A DNA stretch of 64,000 nucleotides from Bog-950 sp964631835 (lineage in GTDB: Bacteria > Bacteroidota > Bacteroidia > Chitinophagales > LD1). The stretch spans positions 42,470-106,469 of the forward strand of contig CAZWAD010000013.1 of NCBI GenBank assembly GCA_964631835.1, written 5' to 3'. A model generated the notes under the pieces. That model did no database searches and was not told the origin of the DNA. It saw only the letters and a program-made list of their open reading frames with translations. Shown here piece after piece: positions 36,445-43,842 of the stretch; positions within the stretch are counted from its first letter, which is position 1, and each line of letters begins with the position of its first letter. The position numbers were made by a program, and so were the translations under genes.

Positions 36445-36795
36445 ATGAAACTGATTGCAAAAACTCTCATCGCCATTTTTCTTGCTATCGGAGTTGTGGC
36501 TCATGTTTATGGTTTAATTGCACATGCCTTCAACGAACCGGACTGGTCTCATGCGGTTCATATTTTCAGTTACTCGCTTTGCCTGTTTACTTTTTTACGT
36601 CCCGTAAAATTCCGTTTGCTCATTTACGGTTTAGCCGCGGCATATCCTTTCGTTTACCATGTGCGCTGTTTTTTTGTGCCTTTGTTTGAGCGGCACCAAT
36701 TCAATCACATTTGCCTCGAAGTAATTATTGTTTTGCCGTTAGCGGCATGGTTCATAATCAGCGAAAACCGCCCTACCGGACTAGGCAATCAGTAA
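36445..36795 (+). CDS. Small polytopic membrane protein, unknown
   Basis: 116 residues with three or four hydrophobic segments (IAIFLAIGVVAHVYGLIAHA; HIFSYSLCLFTFL; IICLEVIIVLPLAAWFII). Histidines are unusually frequent in and near the helices (HVYGLIAH, HAVHIF, YHVR). Not recognised. Starts nine bases after the acyl desaturase stop and is probably co-transcribed; a link to lipid modification is only positional. Overlaps the convergent dehydrogenase by seven bases. Confidence 0.6.
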   Translation: MKLIAKTLIAIFLAIGVVAHVYGLIAHAFNEPDWSHAVHIFSYSLCLFTFLRPVKFRLLIYGLAAAYPFVYHVRCFFVPLFERHQFNHICLEVIIVLPLAAWFIISENRPTGLGNQ

Positions 36796-38798
36796 TTGAG
36801 CAATTCGCTTAACTTTTTCTGCAACCTGCTCTTCGCCAGGAAATTATTCTCCAGCGGAATGGCAAACGGAACCGGTGTATCCAGTGAAGCGCAGCGCATA
36901 ACCGGTGCATCGAGATGTTCGAAAAGGTTCTCGGTAATCCATGCCGATATCTCCCCGCCTATACCACCGGTCAGGTTGTCTTCGTGAAGAATTAATACTT
37001 TTCCTGTCTTCTTTACAGTAGCTTCAATCGCATCTTTGTCGAAAGGCAACAAAGTTCTCAGGTCAAGCACATCGGCTGTTAACCGTGGACTGTTGTCTGT
37101 TGACTGTTGTCTGATTTCTTCCAGCGCCCAGTGCACTCCAGCGCCATAAGTTATTATGCTTACATCATCTCCTTCGCTTACTAAACTGGCTTTACCTATT
37201 TCAGTGGTGAAATAATTCTCCGGCACTTCACCTTCAACACTCCGGTAAAGGGCTTTGTGCTCAAAATACATGACCGGGTTGGGGTCTTCGATAGCTGCAC
37301 AAAGAAGTCCTTTGGCATCAGCGGGGAATGCCGGGTAAACAATTTTCAAACCCGGTACATGAAAGAACCATGCTTCGTTGCTTTGCGAATGAAAAGGACC
37401 GGCACCCACACCAGCACCGGTAGGCATGCGCACCACCACATCGGCATTTTGCCCCCAGCGCCAATAGCTTTTAGCCAGGTTATTGACTATGGCATTAAAA
37501 CCGGTGGACACAAAATCAGCAAATTGCATTTCCACCACGCTTTTCATTTCTTTTATACTCATACCCAGTGCCGCACTCAATATTCCGCTTTCGCAAAGCG
37601 GGGTGTTGCGCACTCTTTCTTTTCCGAATTTTTCTACAAAGCCTTCGGTGATTTTAAAAACACCTCCATACTCCGCCACGTCCTGACCCATGATAACAAG
37701 GTTGGGATGCTGCTCCATGCCTTGCTTAAGTCCCTCGCTTATTGCATCTACGAAACGTAAACTGCGAGCCTCGGGCTTCGGGCTTTGAGAATTCTCATGG
37801 CTTGCTGACTGCAGCCCGCGGCTCATATAGATTTCTTTCGTTTCCTTCTCTGTATCCGCAACTACTTCCGGTTCTTTTTCCGCTTTATCAAATGCTTCGC
37901 GCACTTCGGCATCGAATTCTTCGCGTACCATTTCGGGATAGCCGGGCGAAATTACTCCCTCACCGAGTAGCCAGTTTTCGTAATTAAGCACCGGGTCTTG
38001 CTTCTCCCATTCTTCCAAAAGTTTTTTCGGAACATACTTTACTCCGCTGGCTTCTTCGTGACCGCGCATGCGGAAAGTGAGGCATTCCAGCAGCACCGGA
38101 AAAGGTTTTTCGCGCATCTGCTCCGCCAGGTTTTTTACGGTGTGATATACTTCGAGGATGTTGTTTCCGTCAATGGTGAGCCCTTTCATACCGTAACCGA
38201 TGGCACGCTCGGCTAAATATTTGCACCGGTACTGTTCGCTGGCTGGGGTGGAAAGCCCGTAGCCATTATTTTCAATCAGGATGATGATGGGTAAATCCCA
38301 AACAGCCGCAATGTTGCAGGCTTCGTGGAAGTCGCCTTCGCTGGTTCCGCCTTCACCGGTAAAGGCAACGGTTATTTTTTTTTCGCCTTTCAGCTTGCTT
38401 GCCAGCGCAATTCCATCGCCCACACAAAGCTGGGGGCCGAGGTGCGAAATCATTCCTACGATATGATGCTCGTTGGTGCCGAAATGGAAACTTCTTTCCC
38501 TGCCCTGGCTGAAGCCGGGCGCTTTGCCCTGAAATTGTTCAAACAGTTTTTGCAAATCGCAGTTGCGTGCGGTGAACACTCCGAGGTTGCGGTGCAGCGG
38601 GCAAATGTATTCGTCCGGTTCGAGGGCGGCAGTAACGCCTACGGCAATAGCCTCCTGGCCTATACCGCTGAACCATTTGCTGATGCGCCCCTGCCGCAGC
38701 AGCTTGAGCATACGCTCCTCAATTACACGGGGCATGAGTATGCGCCTGTAAAGGTTAATAAGCCCGGTGTCGGAAAGTTTCTGGCGCTCGAATTTCAC
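36789..38798 (-). CDS. 2-oxoacid dehydrogenase E1, fused alpha and beta chains
   Basis: 669 residues. The alpha half has the TPP motif GEGGTSEGDFHEACNIAAVWD and ENNGYGLST; the beta half starts near residue 345 with FVDAISEGLKQGMEQ, MGQDVAEYGGVFKITEGF and continues to a transketolase C-terminal domain. Fused E1 chains of this type are common in Bacteroidota and serve branched-chain 2-oxoacid (or acetoin/pyruvate-like) complexes. GTG start at 38798; no ATG fits better. Two heptanucleotide repeats lie in the coding sequence, one in the alpha/beta linker (about 37770-37790), one in the beta half (37088-37115). Confidence 0.88.
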   Translation of the reverse strand: MKFERQKLSDTGLINLYRRILMPRVIEERMLKLLRQGRISKWFSGIGQEAIAVGVTAALEPDEYICPLHRNLGVFTARNCDLQKLFEQFQGKAPGFSQGRERSFHFGTNEHHIVGMISHLGPQLCVGDGIALASKLKGEKKITVAFTGEGGTSEGDFHEACNIAAVWDLPIIILIENNGYGLSTPASEQYRCKYLAERAIGYGMKGLTIDGNNILEVYHTVKNLAEQMREKPFPVLLECLTFRMRGHEEASGVKYVPKKLLEEWEKQDPVLNYENWLLGEGVISPGYPEMVREEFDAEVREAFDKAEKEPEVVADTEKETKEIYMSRGLQSASHENSQSPKPEARSLRFVDAISEGLKQGMEQHPNLVIMGQDVAEYGGVFKITEGFVEKFGKERVRNTPLCESGILSAALGMSIKEMKSVVEMQFADFVSTGFNAIVNNLAKSYWRWGQNADVVVRMPTGAGVGAGPFHSQSNEAWFFHVPGLKIVYPAFPADAKGLLCAAIEDPNPVMYFEHKALYRSVEGEVPENYFTTEIGKASLVSEGDDVSIITYGAGVHWALEEIRQQSTDNSPRLTADVLDLRTLLPFDKDAIEATVKKTGKVLILHEDNLTGGIGGEISAWITENLFEHLDAPVMRCASLDTPVPFAIPLENNFLAKSRLQKKLSELLNY
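37088..37115. repeat. Heptanucleotide tandem repeat in E1 gene
   Basis: Four seven-base units: GACTGTT, GTCTGTT, GACTGTT, GTCTGAT. On the coding strand they give RQQSTDNS, an insertion in the beta half. The alternating A/T at position two shows the pair unit is 14 bases. Confidence 0.75.
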
Positions 38799-38968
38799 GG
38801 AGTGAATATAATTATGTTGGAAGTTTCAGGTTCGGGGGTTTAAAGTTGAACCGGTTCGGCATCGGCAGCACCTTTGCTGAGTTTTAATTGCAGCGCGCCC
38901 AACCTTCGGACTAAGCCTTCGCGAAGCGCTATGGACGCTTACGCTATAGTTTATTTCCTGAACCCGTG

Positions 38969-39050
38969 GGGGCTATTGATACAGACCTCGCGGGTTTTAA
39001 AAACCTGCGAGGTCTTTCGGAAAAAAATAACCCCGCGCAAAAGCGCGGGG
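38969..39050. repeat. 82-bp double-hairpin repeat, copy A
   Basis: Holds AGACCTCGC (38983-38991) paired with GCGAGGTCT (39007-39015), and CCCCGCGC-AAAA-GCGCGGGG (39031-39050). About 74 of 82 bases match copy B at 39609-39690 in the same orientation. The copies flank hicAB. On the minus strand the second hairpin is followed by a T run. Confidence 0.88.
39031..39050 (-). terminator. Rho-independent terminator of hicAB
   Basis: Minus strand: CCCCGCGC, loop TTTT, GCGCGGGG, then TTATTTTTTT. An eight-base perfect GC-rich stem with a T tract, two bases after the hicB stop. It is part of repeat copy A. Confidence 0.8.
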
Positions 39051-39052
39051 AT

Positions 39053-39265
39053 TCAGGCATAAATAAGCTTTCCTTTCGGTTCGGGGATAGGGCGATTTAA
39101 AGACTTTGCGGTTTCAATCCATTCGCTAATTACCACCTCCGCATTTTTTAAAGCTTCGGAATGGCTGTTACCGTCTGCCATACAACCCGGTAATTCAGGC
39201 ACCTCAGCGATAAATGAATTGTCGGTTTCGCTCCAATAGATAATAATCTCATACTTATAGTTCAT
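39053..39265 (-). CDS. hicB: HicB-type antitoxin
   Basis: 70 residues with the HicB RNase H-like fold signature: IIYWSETDNSFIAEVPELPGCMADGNSHSEALKNAE. Binds and blocks HicA. It lacks a separate C-terminal DNA-binding domain, so autorepression would need the HicA complex or another regulator. Starts 11 bases inside the hicA gene, the normal tight order hicA-hicB. Stop lies directly before the terminator hairpin of repeat copy A. Confidence 0.85.
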   Translation of the reverse strand: MNYKYEIIIYWSETDNSFIAEVPELPGCMADGNSHSEALKNAEVVISEWIETAKSLNRPIPEPKGKLIYA

Positions 39266-39530
39266 TGTCTTCTGTATTTTGCTTCACAATTTTATACTTA
39301 ATCAATAATTCCCTGACTTGTTTTACCTGATAAGGTTTTGCTTTTCCCGACTCACCCTGCTGCAAATTAATAATTTCCGATATGCCCTCTTTGTAAAAAA
39401 TATGATGACTGCCTCTTATCCGCAAATGGAACCCGTAATTTTCAAGTATTCGTTTTAAATCTGAAAAGCTGAAACTTTTATCGGCATTGCCGCTTAACAG
39501 CTTAAACAGCAGCTTTTCGAATTTACTCAT
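39255..39530 (-). CDS. hicA: HicA-type mRNA interferase toxin
   Basis: 91 residues, double-stranded RNA-binding-like fold. The catalytic histidine is in IRGSHHIFYKEG (typically GSHHxF). It is longer than the usual 60-80 residues owing to the N-terminal KLLSGNADKSFSFSDLKRILE segment. Cleaves mRNA when free of HicB. The pair is bracketed by two copies of an 82-bp repeat, suggesting transfer as a unit. Confidence 0.83.
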   Translation of the reverse strand: MSKFEKLLFKLLSGNADKSFSFSDLKRILENYGFHLRIRGSHHIFYKEGISEIINLQQGESGKAKPYQVKQVRELLIKYKIVKQNTEDNEL

Positions 39531-39548
39531 TTACTGTTGTAATTGTTT

Positions 39549-39556
39549 CAAAGGTA
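39549..39556 (-). promoter_or_regulatory. Candidate hicAB -7 box
   Basis: Minus-strand TACCTTTG, exact TANNTTTG, 18 bases upstream of the hicA ATG. The -33 region has TTTTC at about the expected spacing rather than TTTG. Confidence 0.38.
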
Positions 39557-39608
39557 ATCGTTTGTTTAGTAATCGAAAACCCTCCACCCTCACCGAGCAG
39601 AATAATCC

Positions 39609-39690
39609 GGGGCTATTGATACAGACCATGCGGGTTTTAAAAACCTGCGAGGTCTTTGGGAAAATAATTGCCCCGCGCTAAAGCGCGGGG
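39609..39690. repeat. 82-bp double-hairpin repeat, copy B
   Basis: Direct repeat of copy A with about eight substitutions: the left arm of the first hairpin has changed (CCATGC), weakening it, while CCCCGCGC-TAAA-GCGCGGGG (39671-39690) stays perfect. The identity does not extend outside the 82 bases. Confidence 0.88.
39671..39690 (-). terminator. Terminator for the 39732-40475 gene
   Basis: Minus strand: CCCCGCGC, loop TTTA, GCGCGGGG, CAATTATTTT. Eight-base perfect GC stem and a T-rich tail, 41 bases after the upstream gene's stop. Confidence 0.68.
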
Positions 39691-39731
39691 CAAAAAAAAT
39701 GAGCAGAGATTTGGGCTTTAGCCCCATAGGG

Positions 39732-40475
39732 TTAATTAATGAGCCCAATCACCGGCAGGCTCCAGGGGCCGCTGTTGGCGGGGTTGCTGGCATTAGCCCA
39801 TCGCAGGAAGGCAATCATAAATTTGCCCACTTTGTTTTCGCCAGTTTCAAGAATGAAGAGCGCCTTTTTGCTGATAGAATAATTCTTCGCAGTGTCGGCT
39901 GTGGGAATAGAATTTTCGGGGGCGGGAGGTGAGGCGGGGGTACCCGGTGCGCTGGGGTCAAAGCCCAGTATCATATATTTTATTTCCAAAAAATCGGCCA
40001 GGGGGTGCATGCTGGCGCGGCTGCCGTCTTCGGTGGTGCGCACGCGGAACTTCATTTGCCCGCCACCGATGGCTTCAATTTTTACAAAAGGGGTGTCTTC
40101 GATTTTACCCCTTCGGGTAGGTGTTTTATCGCGCACGGGCAGGTGAAGGATATCACGGTCCTGATTAGTAAGAGCGCTGCTGCCGCTCATGCGGTTCAGG
40201 AGGGGTTCGGCAAACAGCCTGAACCCGTCCATGGTATCGTTAACATCTTCGGTAACAGTTTTGGTGCGCTGGCTGGGGTCGTTGTATTTGGCGAACAAGG
40301 GCACCCAGGTATCGCGGAAATCAATCCAGTCATCGAGTTCCGCAGTGCTTAATCCCAGCGTTTCGCCCCTGCGGTTGGGCGAAGTGCCGGTTTCTAAATG
40401 TGCCGTAGTGCCTGTAAGATAGGCGTTGAAAGGTCCTTTGGCATCAGGAACCCTCTTTCTGTTTTGTGTAGCCAT
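39732..40475 (-). CDS. Orphan protein beside the 21-bp array, unknown
   Basis: 247 residues, no signal peptide, not recognised. A charged N-terminal half (DDWIDFRDTWVPLFAKY, RDILHLPVRDKTPTRRGKI) is followed by a proline-rich hinge (PSAPGTPASPPAPENSIP, about residues 173-190) and a C-terminal ~60-residue part (KKALFILETGE, FLRWANASNPANSGPWSLP) that resembles a fibronectin III-like beta domain. Transcribed away from the tandem array, with its ATG 64 bases from the first unit. No homologous family could be named. It and the gene at 41113 bracket the array, which suggests a linked role. Confidence 0.6.
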   Translation of the reverse strand: MATQNRKRVPDAKGPFNAYLTGTTAHLETGTSPNRRGETLGLSTAELDDWIDFRDTWVPLFAKYNDPSQRTKTVTEDVNDTMDGFRLFAEPLLNRMSGSSALTNQDRDILHLPVRDKTPTRRGKIEDTPFVKIEAIGGGQMKFRVRTTEDGSRASMHPLADFLEIKYMILGFDPSAPGTPASPPAPENSIPTADTAKNYSISKKALFILETGENKVGKFMIAFLRWANASNPANSGPWSLPVIGLIN

Positions 40476-40538
40476 AATTACGGTTTTTGGTTAAAAAATG
40501 ATTTTAATACTGATAATCCTGTTTTTTATCTTCTCCGC

Positions 40539-40958
40539 ACATGTTTGGAGCCCCTCCACACATGTTCGGAACCTCTCCACACATGTGCGGAGCCCCTCCA
40601 CACATGTTCGGAACCTCTCCACACATGTTCGGAACCTCTCCACACATGTGCGGAGCCCCTCCACACATGTGNNNNNNNNNNNNNNNNNNNNNNNNNNNNN
40701 NNNNNNNNNNNNNNNNNNNNNNNNNNNNNNNNNNNNNNNNNNNNNNNNNNNNNNNNNNNNNNNNNNNNNNNACACATGTGCGGAGCCCCTCCACACATGT
40801 GCGGAGCCCCTCCACACATGTTCGGAACCTCTCCACACATGTGCGGAGCCCCTCCACACATGTGCGGAGCCCCTCCACACATGTTCGGAGCCCCTCCACA
40901 CATGTTCGGAGCTCCTCCACACATGTGCGGAATCCCTCCACACATGTTCGGAAAATTT
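40539..40958. repeat. Tandem array of a 21-bp palindromic unit (at least 16 copies)
   Basis: Units start at 40539 and every 21 bases to 40665, then after the N gap from 40774 to 40942. The unit is ACATGTKCGGA then RCCYCTCCAC. Two types alternate irregularly: G-type (GTGCGGAG..CCCC) and T-type (GTTCGGAA..CTC), whose three differences are usually linked; units 1 and 13-15 are hybrids. Each unit carries the palindrome ACATGT, and from TGTG to CACA a G-type unit is itself an inverted repeat (8 of 9 pairs, CCC loop). The last unit decays into CGGAAA-A-TTTCCG. All six frames are open, so coding is unlikely. Confidence 0.95.
40672..40771. other. Assembly gap of 100 N inside the tandem array
   Basis: Exactly 100 N, the usual placeholder for a gap of unknown size, placed where a tandem repeat would collapse an assembly. 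The true unit number is unknown and the array may be much longer. Confidence 0.98.
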
Positions 40959-41112
40959 CCGCACTGCTTTTCTTCTTTTATTTCCAAGAACGATTTACTT
41001 TCACTTCCCCTTTTTCGGGAGCAAAGCAAGAGAATAAGCGGGCGGAAAACGTGTAAACTCAAAAGAAACCCGTACAGAGGGGAAACAGGCAATTTCAAAA
41101 AAATTTTGAGCC

Positions 41113-41595
41113 ATGCCTCACGAGCGCACTATCCTCAGGAGCCTTTGCGGAAGGTTGCTGGAGTTGTATTGCCCCGAAGCGGCTATGCCTCGACCACCGG
41201 GGCGCACATTTTTTACCAAACGGTTTATGCTGGCGCTGAACAATTGCTGGCATATTGACCCCAGCAAGCTGCCCGGTGAAGAAACATTTTACAATGCTAT
41301 GCACCTGCGGTATTGCTCCGATGCCACTAAAGAAAAATTTGCCGTGTTCTATTATGCCTTTATTGATGAGGTCGTCCGCAAGCAAATGCCCGGGCTCTAT
41401 TTCAATATCAACTCACAGCGCCCCGCCAGTACCCCTTACTGGAACCGGTACGTGGAGGAATATAAAAAGGAGCATGCGCAGGATTTGACCAAGCACGCGC
41501 TGATTAACCATATCATGCGCGGCTTAAAAAAGAAATCTCTAAGTGAATTGAAGGAGATAGCGAAAGAGATTGGAAAGAGGGGGAGGAGGAAGTGA
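41113..41595 (+). CDS. Orphan basic-tailed protein beside the 21-bp array, unknown
   Basis: 160 residues, soluble, not recognised. Features: an early LCGRLLELYCPEAAMPRP segment, an aromatic middle (FAVFYYAFIDEVVRK, YFNINSQRPASTPYW) and a lysine/arginine-rich C-terminus (RGLKKKSLSELKEIAKEIGKRGRRK in two parts), which could bind nucleic acid. Diverges from the 247-residue gene on the other side of the array, with the ATG ~150 bases after the last unit. DNA binding to the array is speculation. Confidence 0.6.
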   Translation: MPHERTILRSLCGRLLELYCPEAAMPRPPGRTFFTKRFMLALNNCWHIDPSKLPGEETFYNAMHLRYCSDATKEKFAVFYYAFIDEVVRKQMPGLYFNINSQRPASTPYWNRYVEEYKKEHAQDLTKHALINHIMRGLKKKSLSELKEIAKEIGKRGRRK

Positions 41596-41631
41596 GGGGG
41601 ATTGGTAAATTTGGCTAACCATACAAAATAG

Positions 41632-42741
41632 GTGAAAAGAAATCTTCAAATACTTTTTATTTATCTGTTCACCATTCCGCCTTTTGTGCAAGGGCAGGTT
41701 TCAGACGAACCGGTTTTTATCGTGGCCGAAAAAATGCCTGAGTATCCGGGGGGAATGGATTCATTGATAAAAGATATTTCTGAAAAAGTAATTTACCCGC
41801 AGGTTTGTATTGATTCCAACATTCAGGGAATGGTCCATCTTCGTTTTGTTGTTAATCAGGATGGAAGTATTTCGGATGTAATTGCCGGAAACGGAAAGCA
41901 TGATTCATTAAAATCGGCAGCCATAAGGGCGGTAAATGGTATCCGGAAATTTTCACCCGCTGTTGAAAATGGTAAGCCGGTAAGAGTTTACTACAATGTT
42001 CCGGTAGCTTTTAAAATCAAAACTGAAGAGGTTTCCAATGTACAAAACAGTAAAAGGCCTGGTAACGAAACTCCCGGATTCCCCGGGGGAAATGCCGCCC
42101 TGATAGAGTTCATTCAAAAACATATCCGTTACCCGTCAGAAGAAAAAACAAAAAGTATACAAGGGAAAGTGATAACCTACTTTACTGTTATGGAGGATGG
42201 CTCGGTAGAAGATATTCGAGTTTTGCGCGGATTAACTCCAGCATGTAATGATGAAGCCCTTCGGGTAGTTAGTAAGTTGCCGAAATTTAAACCAGCTCAA
42301 AAAAACTATGAAGCGGCAAGGTCGTCATTTACTTTACCGGTTCTTTTTACGCTTAAACAGGATATGCAATACGCTGCCGAAAAGGATTCATTAGTGAATG
42401 AAATAGATTTGCTAAATCGATTGGATATTGCTGCAGGTGAACAGGAAGTTGGACCAAGTGATGAGCATCCTCAATTCCCCGGAGGCCTTCCGGTTTTAAG
42501 GAAATGGATATTCGACTGGCTTGATACTCGCAGGCTGATTGGAAATGCCTCCCGGCTTGTAGTTTTACGTCTGGATATTTCAGAAGAAGGTCGGGTCAAA
42601 AATGCTGCAGTTGTACGTGGATCTAACCCTCGCTTTGACCAACAAATTAGAACGTTAGGCGAACAATTGCCCGATTTTAAGCCTGCTACAATTAACGGCA
42701 CACCAGTAAAATCAACTTTAGAAATTTCGTTTCGGTTTTAG
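41632..42741 (+). CDS. Periplasmic protein with three TonB C-terminal-like domains
   Basis: 369 residues from GTG 41632. Signal peptide, then three tandem copies of the TonB-C type domain, each opening with a Pro-x-x-Pro-Gly-Gly motif: PEYPGGMDSL (~residue 36), PGFPGGNAAL (~143) and PQFPGGLPVL (~281), and each with VVNQDGSI / VMEDGSV / ISEEGRV and a closing FxPA segment. TonB itself has one such domain after a membrane anchor and proline-rich spacer; neither is here, so this is unlikely to energise receptors and may instead bind TonB boxes or peptidoglycan. The third copy is the most diverged. Confidence 0.8.
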   Translation: MKRNLQILFIYLFTIPPFVQGQVSDEPVFIVAEKMPEYPGGMDSLIKDISEKVIYPQVCIDSNIQGMVHLRFVVNQDGSISDVIAGNGKHDSLKSAAIRAVNGIRKFSPAVENGKPVRVYYNVPVAFKIKTEEVSNVQNSKRPGNETPGFPGGNAALIEFIQKHIRYPSEEKTKSIQGKVITYFTVMEDGSVEDIRVLRGLTPACNDEALRVVSKLPKFKPAQKNYEAARSSFTLPVLFTLKQDMQYAAEKDSLVNEIDLLNRLDIAAGEQEVGPSDEHPQFPGGLPVLRKWIFDWLDTRRLIGNASRLVVLRLDISEEGRVKNAAVVRGSNPRFDQQIRTLGEQLPDFKPATINGTPVKSTLEISFRF

Positions 42742-42809
42742 GATTTAATATTTCTACATTTTCTCCCTTTGCAAAGCATTGGGGAAGCTGCGGTTAAAGA
42801 AAAAATCCT

Positions 42810-42817
42810 TACCTTTG
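42810..42817 (+). promoter_or_regulatory. -7 box of the ParE-like module, leaderless geometry
   Basis: TACCTTTG, exact TANNTTTG, four bases before the ATG at 42822, so the transcript would start at the first codon. No TTTG at the consensus distance upstream. Confidence 0.42.
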
Positions 42818-42821
42818 AGCT

Positions 42822-43016
42822 ATGAGTTACCTTCAGAAAAATCATAAAGAACTCACCGCGCATGATTTGGCTTTTGGCATAGGCAGAAAAGCCACCAAAG
42901 CTGAATTAAAAGAGTTGCTTAAGAAGCCCGCAGGCAAAAGCAAGTCAGCAAAGAAAGTATTGGCTGATTTAAAAACTCACCTTGCTCAAAGAAGAGACAA
43001 GCGCAAAGCATCATGA
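42822..43016 (+). CDS. Antitoxin-like small basic protein of a ParE-type module
   Basis: 64 residues, lysine-rich and helical (TKAELKELLKKPAGKSKSAKKVLADLKTHL). No DNA-binding fold is recognisable. It overlaps the next gene, a ParE/RelE-like toxin, by four bases (ATGA), the usual arrangement of antitoxin before toxin. Called antitoxin from position only; sequence does not match a named antitoxin family. Confidence 0.55.
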   Translation: MSYLQKNHKELTAHDLAFGIGRKATKAELKELLKKPAGKSKSAKKVLADLKTHLAQRRDKRKAS

Positions 43017-43303
43017 ATGTTGTTTTTAGGCATGCTGCCGAAGAAACCCTCCGCGAGATTGCTGAATTTGTAGATGATATGAATGTTTCCGGTGCCGGAG
43101 AGAGGTGGGCGGCAAAACTTGTATCATCCGTTTACAGGCGCGCCAATTTGAAAACCATCAAAACTTTTCCGCTTTGCAACAACGAAGAGCTTGCAACGGA
43201 AGGTTTCAGTTGCCTGGTTTATAAGGGCTGGGTGATTGCTTTTAAGATTGAGCGGAAGAACTTTGTGGTTTATCAAATCATTCACGGTTCGCTGCTTTAC
43301 TAA
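43013..43303 (+). CDS. ParE/RelE-superfamily toxin
   Basis: 96 residues with the fold signature of plasmid-stabilisation toxins: opening VVFRHAAEETLREIAEFV, a middle region with conserved arginine and lysine (FPLCNNEELA), and the closing VIAFKIERKNFVVYQIIHG strand pair. ParE members poison gyrase, RelE members cleave mRNA; sequence alone does not decide. Second toxin-antitoxin module within 4 kb of hicAB. Confidence 0.7.
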   Translation: MNVVFRHAAEETLREIAEFVDDMNVSGAGERWAAKLVSSVYRRANLKTIKTFPLCNNEELATEGFSCLVYKGWVIAFKIERKNFVVYQIIHGSLLY

Positions 43304-43758
43304 GGCTTATTAATCGTCAGCACACTCGTTTGCACGGTATTGCTTTGGTTACCGGCACGGTCTTTTACGTACACGGAGTAGGTAACGGTTTCGGAGTTGT
43401 TGTTGTCATCTATAAAACCCTGTGGTGGTAAAATAACCGGTATGTTGGTGCGGATAATAATATCGGAGTTATCGGGCGCAAGCTGGTTAATGCGGAATTC
43501 GTAGGTTACGTTATTGCGGCTGTCGGTTACAAAAAGGTTTTTTACATCGGGCGTGTTTTCGCCCAGGTCGCCATTGCCATCGGTGGCTGTAATGGTAATG
43601 CGTATTTCATCCTGGTATTTTACAGCGGGGTTGGGTGTAACGGACACAAACTCAATGGAAGGAACATCGGAAACGGGCTCTTCTTTTTTGCATCCGGTAA
43701 AAAGCAGAGTAACAACAATCCCCGTAAAAAGCAAAAACCTTACCAGGGACTTTGTCAT
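43300..43758 (-). CDS. Lipoprotein with an Ig-like domain
   Basis: 152 residues from ATG 43758. Lipobox LLFTGC (Cys near residue 22) then a single immunoglobulin/cadherin-like domain (VTPNPAVKYQDEIRITITATDGNGDLGE, closing YSVYVKDRAGNQSNTV). The longer frame upstream translates an intergenic palindromic repeat (HAEERGILYFS...) and is rejected. The chosen start codon itself lies at the inner edge of that repeat. Last gene of a five-gene exported-protein operon on the minus strand. Overlaps the ParE-like toxin's stop by four bases. Confidence 0.65.
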   Translation of the reverse strand: MTKSLVRFLLFTGIVVTLLFTGCKKEEPVSDVPSIEFVSVTPNPAVKYQDEIRITITATDGNGDLGENTPDVKNLFVTDSRNNVTYEFRINQLAPDNSDIIIRTNIPVILPPQGFIDDNNNSETVTYSVYVKDRAGNQSNTVQTSVLTINKP

Positions 43759-43842
43759 TCTGAACGAAGCCTCCGCGAAGTGAAGAATCTTGTATTTCAT
43801 GAGTAAAGAGAAATACAAGATGCCTCGTTCCTCGGCATGACA
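43753..43842. repeat. MITE-like palindromic intergenic repeat
   Basis: Left arm TGTCATTCTGAACGAAG...AAGAATCTTG, right arm CAAGATGCCTCGTTCC...GCATGACA, with GAAATACAAGAT complementary to ATCTTGTATTTC around a short loop. The type (GTCATTCTGAGCGAAGCGAAG...) is widespread between genes of many bacteria. Its left edge overlaps the lipoprotein start codon. Confidence 0.75.

Noticed and set aside
38325..38843. 172-residue plus-strand ORF opposite the E1 gene
   Set aside because: Shadow of the minus-strand dehydrogenase, which has clear TPP motifs.
40539..40958. CRISPR array
   Set aside because: Units are directly adjacent at 21 bp with no variable spacers, and no cas genes are present.
40398..41258. 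Long heptad-repeat ORFs on both strands across the tandem array
   Set aside because: A 21-bp repeat without stops is open in all frames; none has a convincing start, and the reading is interrupted by the N gap.
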